Positions 21,165 to 29,481 of a DNA stretch of 53,572 nt are shown piece by piece. The notes beneath the pieces were generated by a model that had not been told where the DNA came from, did no database searches, and saw only the letters and a program-made list of their open reading frames with translations. Both the position numbers and the translations under genes were made by a program. The number at the start of each line of letters is the position of its first letter. Positions within the stretch are counted from its first letter, which is position 1. Origin of the DNA: a virus; the IMG/VR virus record IMGVR_UViG_3300031705_000005, positions 1 through 53,572 of that record; one strand, written 5' to 3'.

Positions 21165-21618
21165 ATCAGTAATTTTTGACTTAGATGGAACGCTTGCTCT
21201 TATAGATAAGAGGAGAGCCCTATCAGAGAAACCAAATGGGAAAATAAATTGGAATACTTTTTTTGACCCTGAGAATATTAAGTTGGATGAGCCTAACCAC
21301 TCGGTGATTAAAATGGCTCAGGTACTCAACGAATCCGGTCATACTATAGTTATACTTAGTGGGAGGAGTAAAGCTACTAAGGAAGCAACTGTAGATTGGC
21401 TGAAGCAATATGATGTTCCTTATAATGTTCTAAAGATGAGACCTACAGGTCAGCATTGGGCTTATATGCCTGATGATGATTTAAAAAAGGGATGGCTCGA
21501 TGATTTATTCCCTGATAAGAATAATATCCTATGTGTATTTGACGATAGAGATAAGGTCGTGAATATGTGGAGAGATATGGGGTTAACTTGTATGCAAGTT
21601 GCTCCAGGTGATTTTTAA
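21157..21618 (+). CDS. HAD-family polynucleotide 3'-phosphatase (PseT-like)
   Basis: 153 residues: DLDGTL (catalytic Asp8/Asp10), ILSGRSKA, GWLDDLF and VFDDRDKVVNMWRDMG, the arrangement of the C-terminal phosphatase domain of T4 polynucleotide kinase/phosphatase. The kinase P-loop domain is absent. Likely removes 3'-phosphates from nicked RNA or DNA, preparing ends for ligation; its nearness to UVDE suits repair, and the nearby tRNA island suits tRNA repair. A nucleotidase role is also possible. Confidence 0.8.
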   Translation: MNKSVIFDLDGTLALIDKRRALSEKPNGKINWNTFFDPENIKLDEPNHSVIKMAQVLNESGHTIVILSGRSKATKEATVDWLKQYDVPYNVLKMRPTGQHWAYMPDDDLKKGWLDDLFPDKNNILCVFDDRDKVVNMWRDMGLTCMQVAPGDF

Positions 21619-21640
21619 CATTAAAAGAAAGAAAGGAAAG

Positions 21641-21772
21641 ATGTGGAAATTAAGCTTTAACAAGTCATCCGTGCTAACGCATAGTATCGGGTTTAGCTTG
21701 TTTTTTTATTTAATTCTTTTATTTTTAATATTTATTAGTCAAGTTGTCGTTGTTATCAACTCTGCTTATTAA
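21641..21772 (+). CDS. Possible small membrane peptide (43 aa)
   Basis: ATG 21641 preceded by GAAAGGAAAG (Shine-Dalgarno-like); TAA 21770-21772. It encodes a short basic N-terminus then one long hydrophobic helix (SLFFYLILLFLIFISQVVVV). The DNA contains direct-repeat copy B and a possible terminator hairpin (AACAAG/CTTGTT then T-run), so coding is uncertain. Confidence 0.4.
   Translation: MWKLSFNKSSVLTHSIGFSLFFYLILLFLIFISQVVVVINSAY
21671..21722 (+). repeat. Direct repeat, copy B
   Basis: GTGCTAACGCATAGTATC, then GGTTTAGCTTGTTTTTTT and TTTAATTCTTTTAT; matches copy A at 20861. Includes GCTAA/TTAGC and AACAAG/CTTGTT pairings before a T-run, so it may act as a terminator. Confidence 0.7.
21727..21736 (+). 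promoter_or_regulatory. Late-promoter-like motif AATATTTATT
   Basis: AT-rich block about 100 bp before ATG 21837, like those before 28503 and 39228. No -33 box at 20 bp. Confidence 0.3.
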
Positions 21773-21836
21773 TTATAATAGATTTATATATACATATCAT
21801 TTACAAAGTTAGTAAAACTAAAAAATAGAAAAAAAT

Positions 21837-22925
21837 ATGGGAATTGTTAATAACTTTTTTACAAAACGTACTGGATTCGGTGTTTTGATGGTAATATCCA
21901 CAATAACATTATCAGGTTCAGCAGCTTATTATTCAGTCATTGGATTAAGCTCATTATTTGCAGGAGCAAAAACAGAAGTAATCATAATGGCATCAGCGCT
22001 GGAATTCTCAAAGCTAATAGTAGCCTCCTATTTACATAACAATTGGAGTAAAATTGGAATACTGTTAAAGGGATATCTGACTACGGGTGTTGTTATCCTA
22101 ATGTTAATTACATCAGCTGGGATATATGGATTTCTTACATCGGCATATCAGATTACATCAGACCAATTAACTATTATGGATAAGCAAATCGCAGTAGTTG
22201 ATTTAAAGAAAGGTAGGTTTCAGGAATCATTAGATGATTATAAGTTGGAAAAGATTCAATTGAACGAATCAATTTCGGAATTATCAAAAGGACTCTCTAA
22301 CAACACTATTCAGTATAAAGATAAAGAGACAGGGGAAATCATTACGACTACCTCATCCTCAACAAGAAGAGTTCTACAAGCACAATTGAAGGAGAGTAAA
22401 TCTCAGAGATTAATTGTATCTACTAAAATGGAATCATTGAATGACTCTATTACAAAATTAGATATTCAAGTACTTGATATGGAATCGAATAATGATGTTG
22501 CAGCAGAAGTTGGTCCATTACGTTACCTATCTAAGATTACTGGGAAATCGATGGATGTGATTGTAAATTGGTTTACATTATTAATTGTATTTGTATTTGA
22601 CCCGCTAGCTGTAGCAATGGTGATTGCAATAAATAAATATTTCGGAAACACTACACCACCAAATCCAATACGAGATGAAGATGTAGATGAAGATGAAGAT
22701 GAAGATGAGTTCGATGAAGACCACGCCCTTGATATGGTACTGAATGGAATGGTTGATGATATGACTGATGATGAAATCGCAGAACTTATTGATAATACAC
22801 AAGATGAAGTCGAAGTGGTTACTGATGTGGTTACTCCTAATAAGCCGGATACAGTTTACGGTGGGTTATCAAGGAAATATAATGATTCATTGGGTACTCA
22901 AGGTGATGGTGGAAATAAATCATAA
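21837..22925 (+). CDS. Multi-span membrane protein with coiled coil (362 aa)
   Basis: N-terminal helices at about residues 13-45, 48-65 and 76-100, a long Lys/Glu/Ser/Leu-rich stretch (about 115-230) predicted as coiled coil, another membrane helix (WFTLLIVFVFDPLAVAMVIA) and a very acidic C-terminal tail. The topology leaves the coiled coil on one side of the inner membrane. No named family recognised; a phage membrane remodelling or host-envelope role is speculative. Confidence 0.7.
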   Translation: MGIVNNFFTKRTGFGVLMVISTITLSGSAAYYSVIGLSSLFAGAKTEVIIMASALEFSKLIVASYLHNNWSKIGILLKGYLTTGVVILMLITSAGIYGFLTSAYQITSDQLTIMDKQIAVVDLKKGRFQESLDDYKLEKIQLNESISELSKGLSNNTIQYKDKETGEIITTTSSSTRRVLQAQLKESKSQRLIVSTKMESLNDSITKLDIQVLDMESNNDVAAEVGPLRYLSKITGKSMDVIVNWFTLLIVFVFDPLAVAMVIAINKYFGNTTPPNPIRDEDVDEDEDEDEFDEDHALDMVLNGMVDDMTDDEIAELIDNTQDEVEVVTDVVTPNKPDTVYGGLSRKYNDSLGTQGDGGNKS

Positions 22926-22929
22926 AAAG

Positions 22930-22961
22930 TTTGGTAATTCGGATTATTTTTCGTATATTTG
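22930..22961 (+). promoter_or_regulatory. Promoter P14
   Basis: TTTG 22930-22933, 20 bp, TATATTTG 22954-22961: a perfect Bacteroidetes match, no palindrome. Drives the clpP-groES operon. Confidence 0.88.
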
Positions 22962-22990
22962 TATAACAAATTAAATAAAGACAAACTGTT

Positions 22991-23629
22991 ATGAGTGATT
23001 TATACAATGATAGTCGTAATACGACAGCCGGAAACGTAGATGTTAGCTATGATAAGGTAATGAAGGACGGAACGGAGAAATGGTTTCAAGAGTTCAGAGA
23101 ATTAGATTACGGAATTGATATTAAGGATAACCTTATATTAGTACAAGATGAGATATCAGCTGGATTAACATTTGATATTATATCTAAAGTGAGATTATTA
23201 AAAAAGATTAACCCATCATTAGAATCATTAACTATGTTACTTAACTCACCCGGTGGTGATGTTGTTGAAACACTTGGGTTAATAGATTACATCAGAACAC
23301 TAAAAGATGAGGGTATCAAAACAAACATAGTATGTAGAGGTTCAGCAATGTCTGCTGCAGCATTACTACTAACCGCTGGGACTGGTCTTAGAGCAGCATC
23401 CAAACATTCTAAAATAATGGTACATCAATTATCATCTTATGCAGTAGGAAAGTTATCTGATTTAAAATCAAATGCTAAATTCGCTGAATCATTAGAAGAT
23501 GATTGTAATAACATTATGGCTGAGTGTACAAATAAGGATAAGCAGTGGTGGATGGAAAAGCAACAGAATGATTACTTTCTCAACGCAGAGGAAGCATTAG
23601 AATTAGGAATAATAGATAAAATAATATAA
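22991..23629 (+). CDS. clpP: ClpP-like serine protease
   Basis: 212 residues with the Clp protease fold: NSPGGDV (oxyanion strand), GSAMSAAA with nucleophile Ser121, IMVHQ with His145, and NDYFLNAEEALELG with Asp194, completing the triad at the usual spacing. Phage ClpP-like proteins are known as prohead maturation proteases in some lineages or as modulators of host proteolysis. The neighbour is groES rather than portal and capsid genes, so a proteostasis role seems as likely as head maturation. Confidence 0.88.
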   Translation: MSDLYNDSRNTTAGNVDVSYDKVMKDGTEKWFQEFRELDYGIDIKDNLILVQDEISAGLTFDIISKVRLLKKINPSLESLTMLLNSPGGDVVETLGLIDYIRTLKDEGIKTNIVCRGSAMSAAALLLTAGTGLRAASKHSKIMVHQLSSYAVGKLSDLKSNAKFAESLEDDCNNIMAECTNKDKQWWMEKQQNDYFLNAEEALELGIIDKII

Positions 23630-23632
23630 GTT

Positions 23633-23941
23633 ATGGAAGTAAATTACAGACCCTTAGGGGATAGAGTAGTCGTAGAGATTACAAAAAGAAATGATGATAA
23701 AACATCAGGTGGATTATACAAACCACAAGGAAACGATACAACTATGACAGGGACTGTTGTAGCAATTGGTATCGGATTATATACACATACTGGGATGCAG
23801 ATTCCAATGAGTGTAAAAGTTGGAGATGTAGTATTGTTAGATGGTACTGGATTCAAACATAAGAATGGTAAGAAAACATATAACATTTACAGAGAGAGCG
23901 AGTTGTTCTCTATATTAGATGAAGTTGTAACTAATTCATAA
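23633..23941 (+). CDS. groES: GroES-like co-chaperonin
   Basis: 102 residues: PLGDRVVVE near the N-terminus and VKVGDVVLLDGTG in the second half are co-chaperonin 10 signatures; the stretch between (KPQGNDTTMTG) is the mobile-loop region. It would cap host GroEL, as T4 gp31 does for capsid folding. Four bases after clpP and under promoter P14. Confidence 0.9.
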   Translation: MEVNYRPLGDRVVVEITKRNDDKTSGGLYKPQGNDTTMTGTVVAIGIGLYTHTGMQIPMSVKVGDVVLLDGTGFKHKNGKKTYNIYRESELFSILDEVVTNS

Positions 23942-24023
23942 TCAGTTAGTTACCACTATCATAGCAATCATAGTAAACACAACAACAATAAAAATTAATT
24001 ATTTAAAATAAAAAATAAAAATT

Positions 24024-24797
24024 ATGGTACATTTATTAGATGAAACACAAATCGCAGATAACTACGAAAAACTTCGTAAGTTAATTAATCAAACGTTTAC
24101 AGGCGAACGTTTAGAATCCCTTAATAAGATGTATGACCATCTTGAGGATAGGATTGTTTTAACACCAGCCTCATCAACTGCACATTTTCATAACGCATTT
24201 GCTGGTGGTTATATAGACCACGTTTTAAGAGTTACTCTTAATGCAGTAAAGGTGTTTGAGTTATATTCAGAAGCTGGTATAGGGATTGGTGACTATGATA
24301 AAGAAACTGTAATCTTTACCGCATTACATCATGATTTGGGTAAGATTGGGAATGCTGATGAAAGTTGGTATATCCCAAACGATTCCCAATGGCATGTTGA
24401 GAATCAGGGGAAAGTATATAAAACTAACCCAGAAATGCATTGGATGAATCTTAATGATAGAACGTTTTGGATGTTAAATCATTTTGGTATAACAATTTCA
24501 GAAGTAGAGTACTTAGGTATCAAACTTACTGATGGGCTATATGATGATGGTAACAAGCCGTACTTTATAGCATATGGTGCTGATAACGCTTTGAAATCAT
24601 CACTACCATTTGTAATGCATCAAGCCGATATAATGGCTGCTCGATTTGAAAATGAGAGATGGGTGAAATTACAAAGTGGTGGAAAGCCAACAAAGAATGT
24701 TGGTGGTAGACCCGCAAAGAAAACAAAATTAGAAACTATTAAAATGCCAGAGAAAGTTGATTTCAAATCAATCTTTGGTGATATAGAGGAATCATAA
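24024..24797 (+). CDS. HD-domain phosphohydrolase
   Basis: 257 residues. HFHNAFAGGYIDHVLR gives the first metal His and ALHHDLGKIG the HD dyad, followed by conserved helices; the C-terminus is basic (GGRPAKKTKLE). HD proteins cleave nucleotides or other phosphoesters; a dNTPase or nucleotide-signal hydrolase role is possible. A-rich leader (AAAAATAAAAATTATG) as for 12819 and 15803. Confidence 0.83.
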   Translation: MVHLLDETQIADNYEKLRKLINQTFTGERLESLNKMYDHLEDRIVLTPASSTAHFHNAFAGGYIDHVLRVTLNAVKVFELYSEAGIGIGDYDKETVIFTALHHDLGKIGNADESWYIPNDSQWHVENQGKVYKTNPEMHWMNLNDRTFWMLNHFGITISEVEYLGIKLTDGLYDDGNKPYFIAYGADNALKSSLPFVMHQADIMAARFENERWVKLQSGGKPTKNVGGRPAKKTKLETIKMPEKVDFKSIFGDIEES

Positions 24798-24798
24798 T

Positions 24799-25095
24799 AT
24801 GGAATATATAATTTTAGGTTTAGTGGTATTGATATTAATAATAACTTACGCTCTATGGAACTCATTACGAAAGTATGAGATTCTGGAGCTAGAGTTGAAT
24901 GATACTGATACACTAATTGAAACAGCACACGCTTCAATGAAGAAAGCATTTTTAAGAATGACATCAATCGATAGATTGGGTGCATTTGAAGCAGATGATG
25001 AGAGTGGATACATCTTTGAGCAAATTAAAGATGCAATGGAACTATTAAATAACGAATATAACTTAGATGGCGAAGAGCAGAAAGAAACGAAGTAA
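24799..25095 (+). CDS. Membrane-anchored hypothetical protein (98 aa)
   Basis: One N-terminal membrane helix (IILGLVVLILIITYALW) followed by a helical acidic region. One base after the HD gene; its end overlaps the sigma-factor gene by 29 nt. Similar small anchored proteins precede gp55 genes in some T4-like phages, but the role is unknown. Confidence 0.65.
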   Translation: MEYIILGLVVLILIITYALWNSLRKYEILELELNDTDTLIETAHASMKKAFLRMTSIDRLGAFEADDESGYIFEQIKDAMELLNNEYNLDGEEQKETK

Positions 25096-25789
25096 AAGAT
25101 ACTTTACACAAATAACTGAAATCGCTATTAATGCGTATAATAATTGTGATGATGATAGACTTAAGAATAAAATCTACAACAGATTTATTCACTACCCATT
25201 TGATAAATTATCAGAAAACGTAATTCATACTTATAAGACGTACTACTTTAATGACCCATATGAGGATATCAAAGCAAATGTAGTAGCATTCTTAAATGAA
25301 AAGATTGATAGGTTCAATGGGGATAACGGTAGGGCATTTTCATACTTTACAGTAGTAGCTCGTAACTATTTATTTAATGAGAACAACGCTAACTACGCTA
25401 GAATGAAATCGAGAGATGACTTAACAGCAGTTGATTCATCCAGAAATATTATCAATGAAGTAGTAAGTGAGGCAATGAAGGAAACTAAATCCGATTTTAT
25501 GGATTACTTCGTTGAGTATATTGATTATCATTTATATGAATTATTCACTAAAGATAGAGACCGTGCAATTGCAGATGCAATAAACGAGTTATTTAGAACA
25601 CGTGCTGATTTATATTCGTACAATAAGAAGGCATTGTACATACTTATAAGAGAACGTACAGGCGTTCATACACAATACATAACTAAGGTGGTTGGTAAAT
25701 TAAAAGGATTATACGCTGAATTATTTGAAGAGTATAATAAAAATGGATATTTATCAGTAACACATACGTTGAAGGAGAAAAATGGATAA
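25067..25789 (+). CDS. 55: Late transcription sigma factor (gp55-like)
   Basis: 240 residues with a basic N-terminus (MAKSRKKRSKRYF) and a core, NGRAFSYFTVVARNYLFNENN, resembling sigma-70 region 2 as retained in T4-type gp55 (the PFAYFT...NAF pattern). Preceded by DRLKNKIYNRFI-type helices. It would direct host RNA polymerase to late promoters, which begin in the virion genes directly downstream. The C-terminal half is more divergent. Function assigned by motif and position. Confidence 0.7.
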   Translation: MAKSRKKRSKRYFTQITEIAINAYNNCDDDRLKNKIYNRFIHYPFDKLSENVIHTYKTYYFNDPYEDIKANVVAFLNEKIDRFNGDNGRAFSYFTVVARNYLFNENNANYARMKSRDDLTAVDSSRNIINEVVSEAMKETKSDFMDYFVEYIDYHLYELFTKDRDRAIADAINELFRTRADLYSYNKKALYILIRERTGVHTQYITKVVGKLKGLYAELFEEYNKNGYLSVTHTLKEKNG

Positions 25790-26144
25790 GGATACTGAAT
25801 TATTTAAAGGTAAGACATTTGCAGATATAATGTCGGATGTATATCACAATTCTAAAAAGAAAGATAGGCAACTGAAATTACTAATAGCTCAACTCGAACC
25901 GTTAGTTAAAAACATTAATGATGCTACTATTGTCGTGCCGTTAATAAAAGAGTATATGGAAGTTTCCATTAGAAATGATGAACAAATAGTTAAACTTGCC
26001 GCAATCGTTCAGAGAATGATGAAAGATGCAAACTCCGATGATGGTGGTGGTTTAGGTTTATCAGAAGAAGAGAAAAAACAATTAATGGCAAACGCTAAAG
26101 CTATTGATGAAAAAATAGATGTATTACAATCGGGAGATGAGTAA
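25782..26144 (+). CDS. Helical hypothetical protein (120 aa)
   Basis: Overlaps the sigma gene by 8 nt and abuts the hub gene. Mostly helical with an amphipathic middle (VPLIKEYMEVSIRNDEQIVKL) and a Gly-rich turn (DDGGGLGLSEEE). Possibly a virion assembly factor by position; no family recognised. Confidence 0.62.
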   Translation: MDKDTELFKGKTFADIMSDVYHNSKKKDRQLKLLIAQLEPLVKNINDATIVVPLIKEYMEVSIRNDEQIVKLAAIVQRMMKDANSDDGGGLGLSEEEKKQLMANAKAIDEKIDVLQSGDE

Positions 26145-27857
26145 ATGGCTAGTACAAAAATAACCAACGCAACTGTAGTCAGTTATAGTTTAGTTGATGA
26201 TGATGTAAATAACATATACGAAATAAGTGCAGCATCAGTTGGTAGTAATAATACAATTACGAAGGCATACCCCCTTGATGTCAATATAAAGCGAGTACCT
26301 ATTCTTGGTGAATCCGTAATACTAATGACATCAGATTCAGCTGAAACGGCAGGTGGTTCGAACACAACTCGAACTTACTATATGAATTCAGTTGGGATTC
26401 AAAACAACATACATACTAATGCACTTCCTGGTTCTAAGGCTACTAAGTCCGGTGAATCTGATGCTGGGTATTCTAAAACAGCCGCTGGTAATCCAAACGC
26501 ATCGGGAAATTCCGATGGTGATGTTGATTTAGGTGATGGGTTTGAAGAGCGTGATGATGTGGGTTCATTACAGCCATTCTTAGGTGATATATTAATTGAA
26601 GGTAGATTCGGACATTCTCTTCGATTCGGATACTCTCCCAAAGGTTCGGGTGGTACGCTAGACCCTTCTTGGTCGGCATCAACAACTAATGACCCAATTA
26701 CAATTCTATCCAATGGGCGTGGTTCTGCTGGAAGTTATAATAAATTTACTATTGAGGATATAACCGCAGATAAATCATCTATATGGTTAACCTCATCTCA
26801 AAAAATTAAATTAGGGGTATCAAATAAAATCCCATCTGATATCAAATCACAAGCTGATTTCGATACTCCAACAATAATATTAAATTCAGACCGACTTGTA
26901 TTAAACTCCAAAACTGATTGGGTTGTATTAAGTGGTGCTAAATCAGTTGCCGTAGCAACTCCGGGTTGGGCAATGGATATGGATAAAATGTTCACAATCA
27001 TAGAGGGATTAATACAACAACTTTCAGATTTAACATCAGCTAAAGCAACATATGCTACTGGTGTAGGTCCAACTGGGCCTGCCACAAACGCAGCAGATGT
27101 TGCAAAGCTACTTAGTGAATTTCAATCAATGGGTGGTGGTTCTAATGAATCCCCAACCCCATCGGCTGGTTCCGGTGGTGGTTCATCTAATGGGGGTTCA
27201 TCTAATGGGGGTTCATCCCAATCGGGTCGAGGTCCTCGAACATCTACTAAAAGTGGTAATGATTCTAATTCAAACGCGGGTTCAGCAAACCCATTCACAC
27301 CAACCTCTGATGCAATGGGTGGTGATGATACAGGTGGGCTTGACCCTACAATTGGGTTAAGTGATTCTGTATGTGAGGGTGGGATTCCACCAACATGGGA
27401 TACTAAATATACGGATAAGAGAATATTAAAATTACACCCAATCATTAGATGTGATGCTGCAAATATGATTAATGAAGCAGCTGCGGCTGGCATGAATTTC
27501 AGAGTATCACAAGCATTACGAACAATCGAAGAGCAGAATAAATTATACGCTAAAGGTAGAACTACGGCTGGTGGTATTGTAACCAACGCTAGGGGTGGTT
27601 CATCCTATCATAATTATGGGTTAGCATTTGATGTGGTACTAATTAAAAATGGTGGCGTAGTATGGAAAGGGCCTGATTACGCAAAATTAGGACAAATCGG
27701 TAAGAAGTATGGATTTGAGTGGGGTGGTGATTGGACTAGTTTCAAAGATAAACCACACTTTCAAAAGAAATTCGGAAAAAGTACACGACAATTAATGGCA
27801 TCAGTATCACATCAATCATCTCCGTATCCATCGGAATCATCATTGGGGATAGCATAA
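26145..27857 (+). CDS. Baseplate hub protein with VanY-type peptidase (gp5-like)
   Basis: 570 residues. N-terminal region (about 1-300) resembles gp5-type hub proteins with an OB-like start. A Gly/Ser/Asn-rich linker follows (about 331-395), then a VanY/L-alanyl-D-glutamate peptidase domain from about 405. The zinc site is complete: SSYHNYGLAFD (His489, Asp496) and KPHF (His538). In T4 the hub carries a lysozyme; here a peptidase would open peptidoglycan cross-links during injection. First gene of the virion block. Confidence 0.82.
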   Translation: MASTKITNATVVSYSLVDDDVNNIYEISAASVGSNNTITKAYPLDVNIKRVPILGESVILMTSDSAETAGGSNTTRTYYMNSVGIQNNIHTNALPGSKATKSGESDAGYSKTAAGNPNASGNSDGDVDLGDGFEERDDVGSLQPFLGDILIEGRFGHSLRFGYSPKGSGGTLDPSWSASTTNDPITILSNGRGSAGSYNKFTIEDITADKSSIWLTSSQKIKLGVSNKIPSDIKSQADFDTPTIILNSDRLVLNSKTDWVVLSGAKSVAVATPGWAMDMDKMFTIIEGLIQQLSDLTSAKATYATGVGPTGPATNAADVAKLLSEFQSMGGGSNESPTPSAGSGGGSSNGGSSNGGSSQSGRGPRTSTKSGNDSNSNAGSANPFTPTSDAMGGDDTGGLDPTIGLSDSVCEGGIPPTWDTKYTDKRILKLHPIIRCDAANMINEAAAAGMNFRVSQALRTIEEQNKLYAKGRTTAGGIVTNARGGSSYHNYGLAFDVVLIKNGGVVWKGPDYAKLGQIGKKYGFEWGGDWTSFKDKPHFQKKFGKSTRQLMASVSHQSSPYPSESSLGIA

Positions 27858-28465
27858 TGGCAGTAATATGGCCCACATTCATATCATCCGTTGGTGAATA
27901 TCTTAATGATTCATCTGAGGGGAAATCCCACGATGAAACGGCGGAGAAGATTGCATCTGAATATCATAATGCAGTAAAGGCTGCCACTACATCCCTTCAT
28001 ATGAATGGTGTAATGGTTCAAGCTCCATATACTCCTATTAAAATGGCAATAGAAAGGGTATTTGATGATATTAGAAATTCAGAGGGAAATCCTCAACTAA
28101 TCCATTTTATGGATTGGGCAACGCAAATATCAACATATTGGTTATCAGCAACAATGAACCCAATGCCATTTCACCCAATTAATATGACAACATCAACTGG
28201 AACGGCCGGAGTACCAATCCCAATATCACATATCATAAACAATGGAGGAGTAATCCCAGCGCTACAATCTGATTTATTGAACGCATTTACACATACATCC
28301 GTAAATCAGCCATATGGGATACCATTCGCTACGAAATTATCAACTGCATTCATAAACCACCTATCGATGGTTGGTGGTTTACAAACAGCAACAGTCATAC
28401 CCGGAACACCAACAACACCGGGCCCACCATTTCCATTACCATCTATGTGGCTTGGCATGGTGTAA
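27857..28465 (+). CDS. Virion-associated hypothetical protein (202 aa)
   Basis: Overlaps the hub gene stop by one base (TAATG). Contains STYWLSATMNPMPFHP and Pro-rich C-terminal sequence (PTTPGPPFPLP). The position between hub and gp25 suggests a baseplate or tail component. No family named. Confidence 0.65.
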   Translation: MAVIWPTFISSVGEYLNDSSEGKSHDETAEKIASEYHNAVKAATTSLHMNGVMVQAPYTPIKMAIERVFDDIRNSEGNPQLIHFMDWATQISTYWLSATMNPMPFHPINMTTSTGTAGVPIPISHIINNGGVIPALQSDLLNAFTHTSVNQPYGIPFATKLSTAFINHLSMVGGLQTATVIPGTPTTPGPPFPLPSMWLGMV

Positions 28466-28478
28466 AACAAAAGTTTTT

Positions 28479-28488
28479 AATATTTATA
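28479..28488 (+). promoter_or_regulatory. Late-promoter-like motif AATATTTATA
   Basis: Preceded by AAAAGTTTTT, no -33 box at 20 bp; 14 bp before ATG 28503. Same block before 39228. Confidence 0.4.
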
Positions 28489-28502
28489 TAAAAGTAAAAC
28501 AA

Positions 28503-29024
28503 ATGAAAGCAAAAGAATTAGCACAACTATTAGAATTAATCGTAAGAAAGGTAGTACGAGAGGAACTAAAACCGTTATTAAAAGAGGTTAAATTAAACTC
28601 TAAGCCTATTATTAAGGAGGTTCGTAAAACTCCCCACGTTATTACTCGTAAAACTAAAGAGGTAGACCCATTGGATGTATCTCATATTTTAGGTGCCGCT
28701 CCAACTACTATAGTAGAAAAGAAGCAAACTGAATATACCAAAAACTCAATGTTAAATTCTATATTAAATGAAACCGCAGATGAGGGTGAATGGAAAACTA
28801 TGGAAGGTACATTCAAACAGAATCAATCTCAAGGGTTTAATTATAGAGCTGGAATGCAAGAAGCAATTGGGTATGGTGATGCTCAATCGAATATGATGCC
28901 AACTACTGATATAGATGGTAGACCGGTTGATACTAACAATGCACAGGTTGCTGCAGTTGGCGCTGCATTAACAAAAGATTACTCAGCATTAATGAAAAAC
29001 ATTAACGCTAAAAAGGGGAAGTAG
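28503..29024 (+). CDS. Hypothetical virion-module protein (173 aa)
   Basis: Start at ATG 28503, just after the late-type motif; the frame is open further upstream but overlaps the previous gene. Basic coiled N-terminus (LLELIVRKVVREELKPLL) and a low-complexity C-terminal half. Three bases separate it from gp25. Probably a baseplate or chaperone protein by position. Confidence 0.62.
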   Translation: MKAKELAQLLELIVRKVVREELKPLLKEVKLNSKPIIKEVRKTPHVITRKTKEVDPLDVSHILGAAPTTIVEKKQTEYTKNSMLNSILNETADEGEWKTMEGTFKQNQSQGFNYRAGMQEAIGYGDAQSNMMPTTDIDGRPVDTNNAQVAAVGAALTKDYSALMKNINAKKGK

Positions 29025-29027
29025 TAA

Positions 29028-29468
29028 ATGGCTAAGCAACGTAAGGAATTTAAAATCAATCCTAATGATTTTCAAAAGGATGTAGCCGTTGGTATTAAAT
29101 TACCATTCGGTAAAGTTAAAGGTGTATTTGCTCAGAGTTATACAACTGAAGAGCAGGTTATTTCTAACTTAAAGAACTTATTATTAACCCGAAAGGGTGA
29201 ACGTCCGTTCCAACCGTTGTTCGGTGCAGATGTATATACCTTAATGTTTGAGCCAATTGAATCTGGGTTAGCCGGTCAAATGGAAACTTCATTAGCAGAG
29301 GATATTGAATATTGGTTACCATATATAATCATCAGTAAGATTAACGTAGAATTCCAACCTGATAGGAACTATGTAAGTATATCATTGAAATTTAAAATAT
29401 CAGAAGAGGGTGCAAACCAGGAAATAATAATATTTATAGATTCAGCAGGTGTAGGTTCTATACAATAA
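29028..29468 (+). CDS. 25: Baseplate wedge protein gp25
   Basis: 146 residues of the gp25/lysozyme-like wedge family: KGERPFQPLFGADVYTLMF is the family core, with a beta-rich C-terminus (VSISLKFKIS). In contractile tails gp25 sits at the inner baseplate and starts sheath assembly. Directly followed by the gp6-like gene as in T4-type and other contractile systems. Confidence 0.9.
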   Translation: MAKQRKEFKINPNDFQKDVAVGIKLPFGKVKGVFAQSYTTEEQVISNLKNLLLTRKGERPFQPLFGADVYTLMFEPIESGLAGQMETSLAEDIEYWLPYIIISKINVEFQPDRNYVSISLKFKISEEGANQEIIIFIDSAGVGSIQ

Positions 29469-29481
29469 TAGGTAAACAATT

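Noticed and set aside
27122-27586. 154-codon minus-strand ORF in the hub gene
   Set aside because: Antisense of the Gly/Ser linker; no promoter or leader on the minus strand anywhere in the window.
29429-29438. AATATTTATA inside the gp25 gene
   Set aside because: It matches the late-type motif, but it is coding sequence for a hydrophobic stretch and gp6 follows only 13 bp after gp25, so an internal promoter is not needed.
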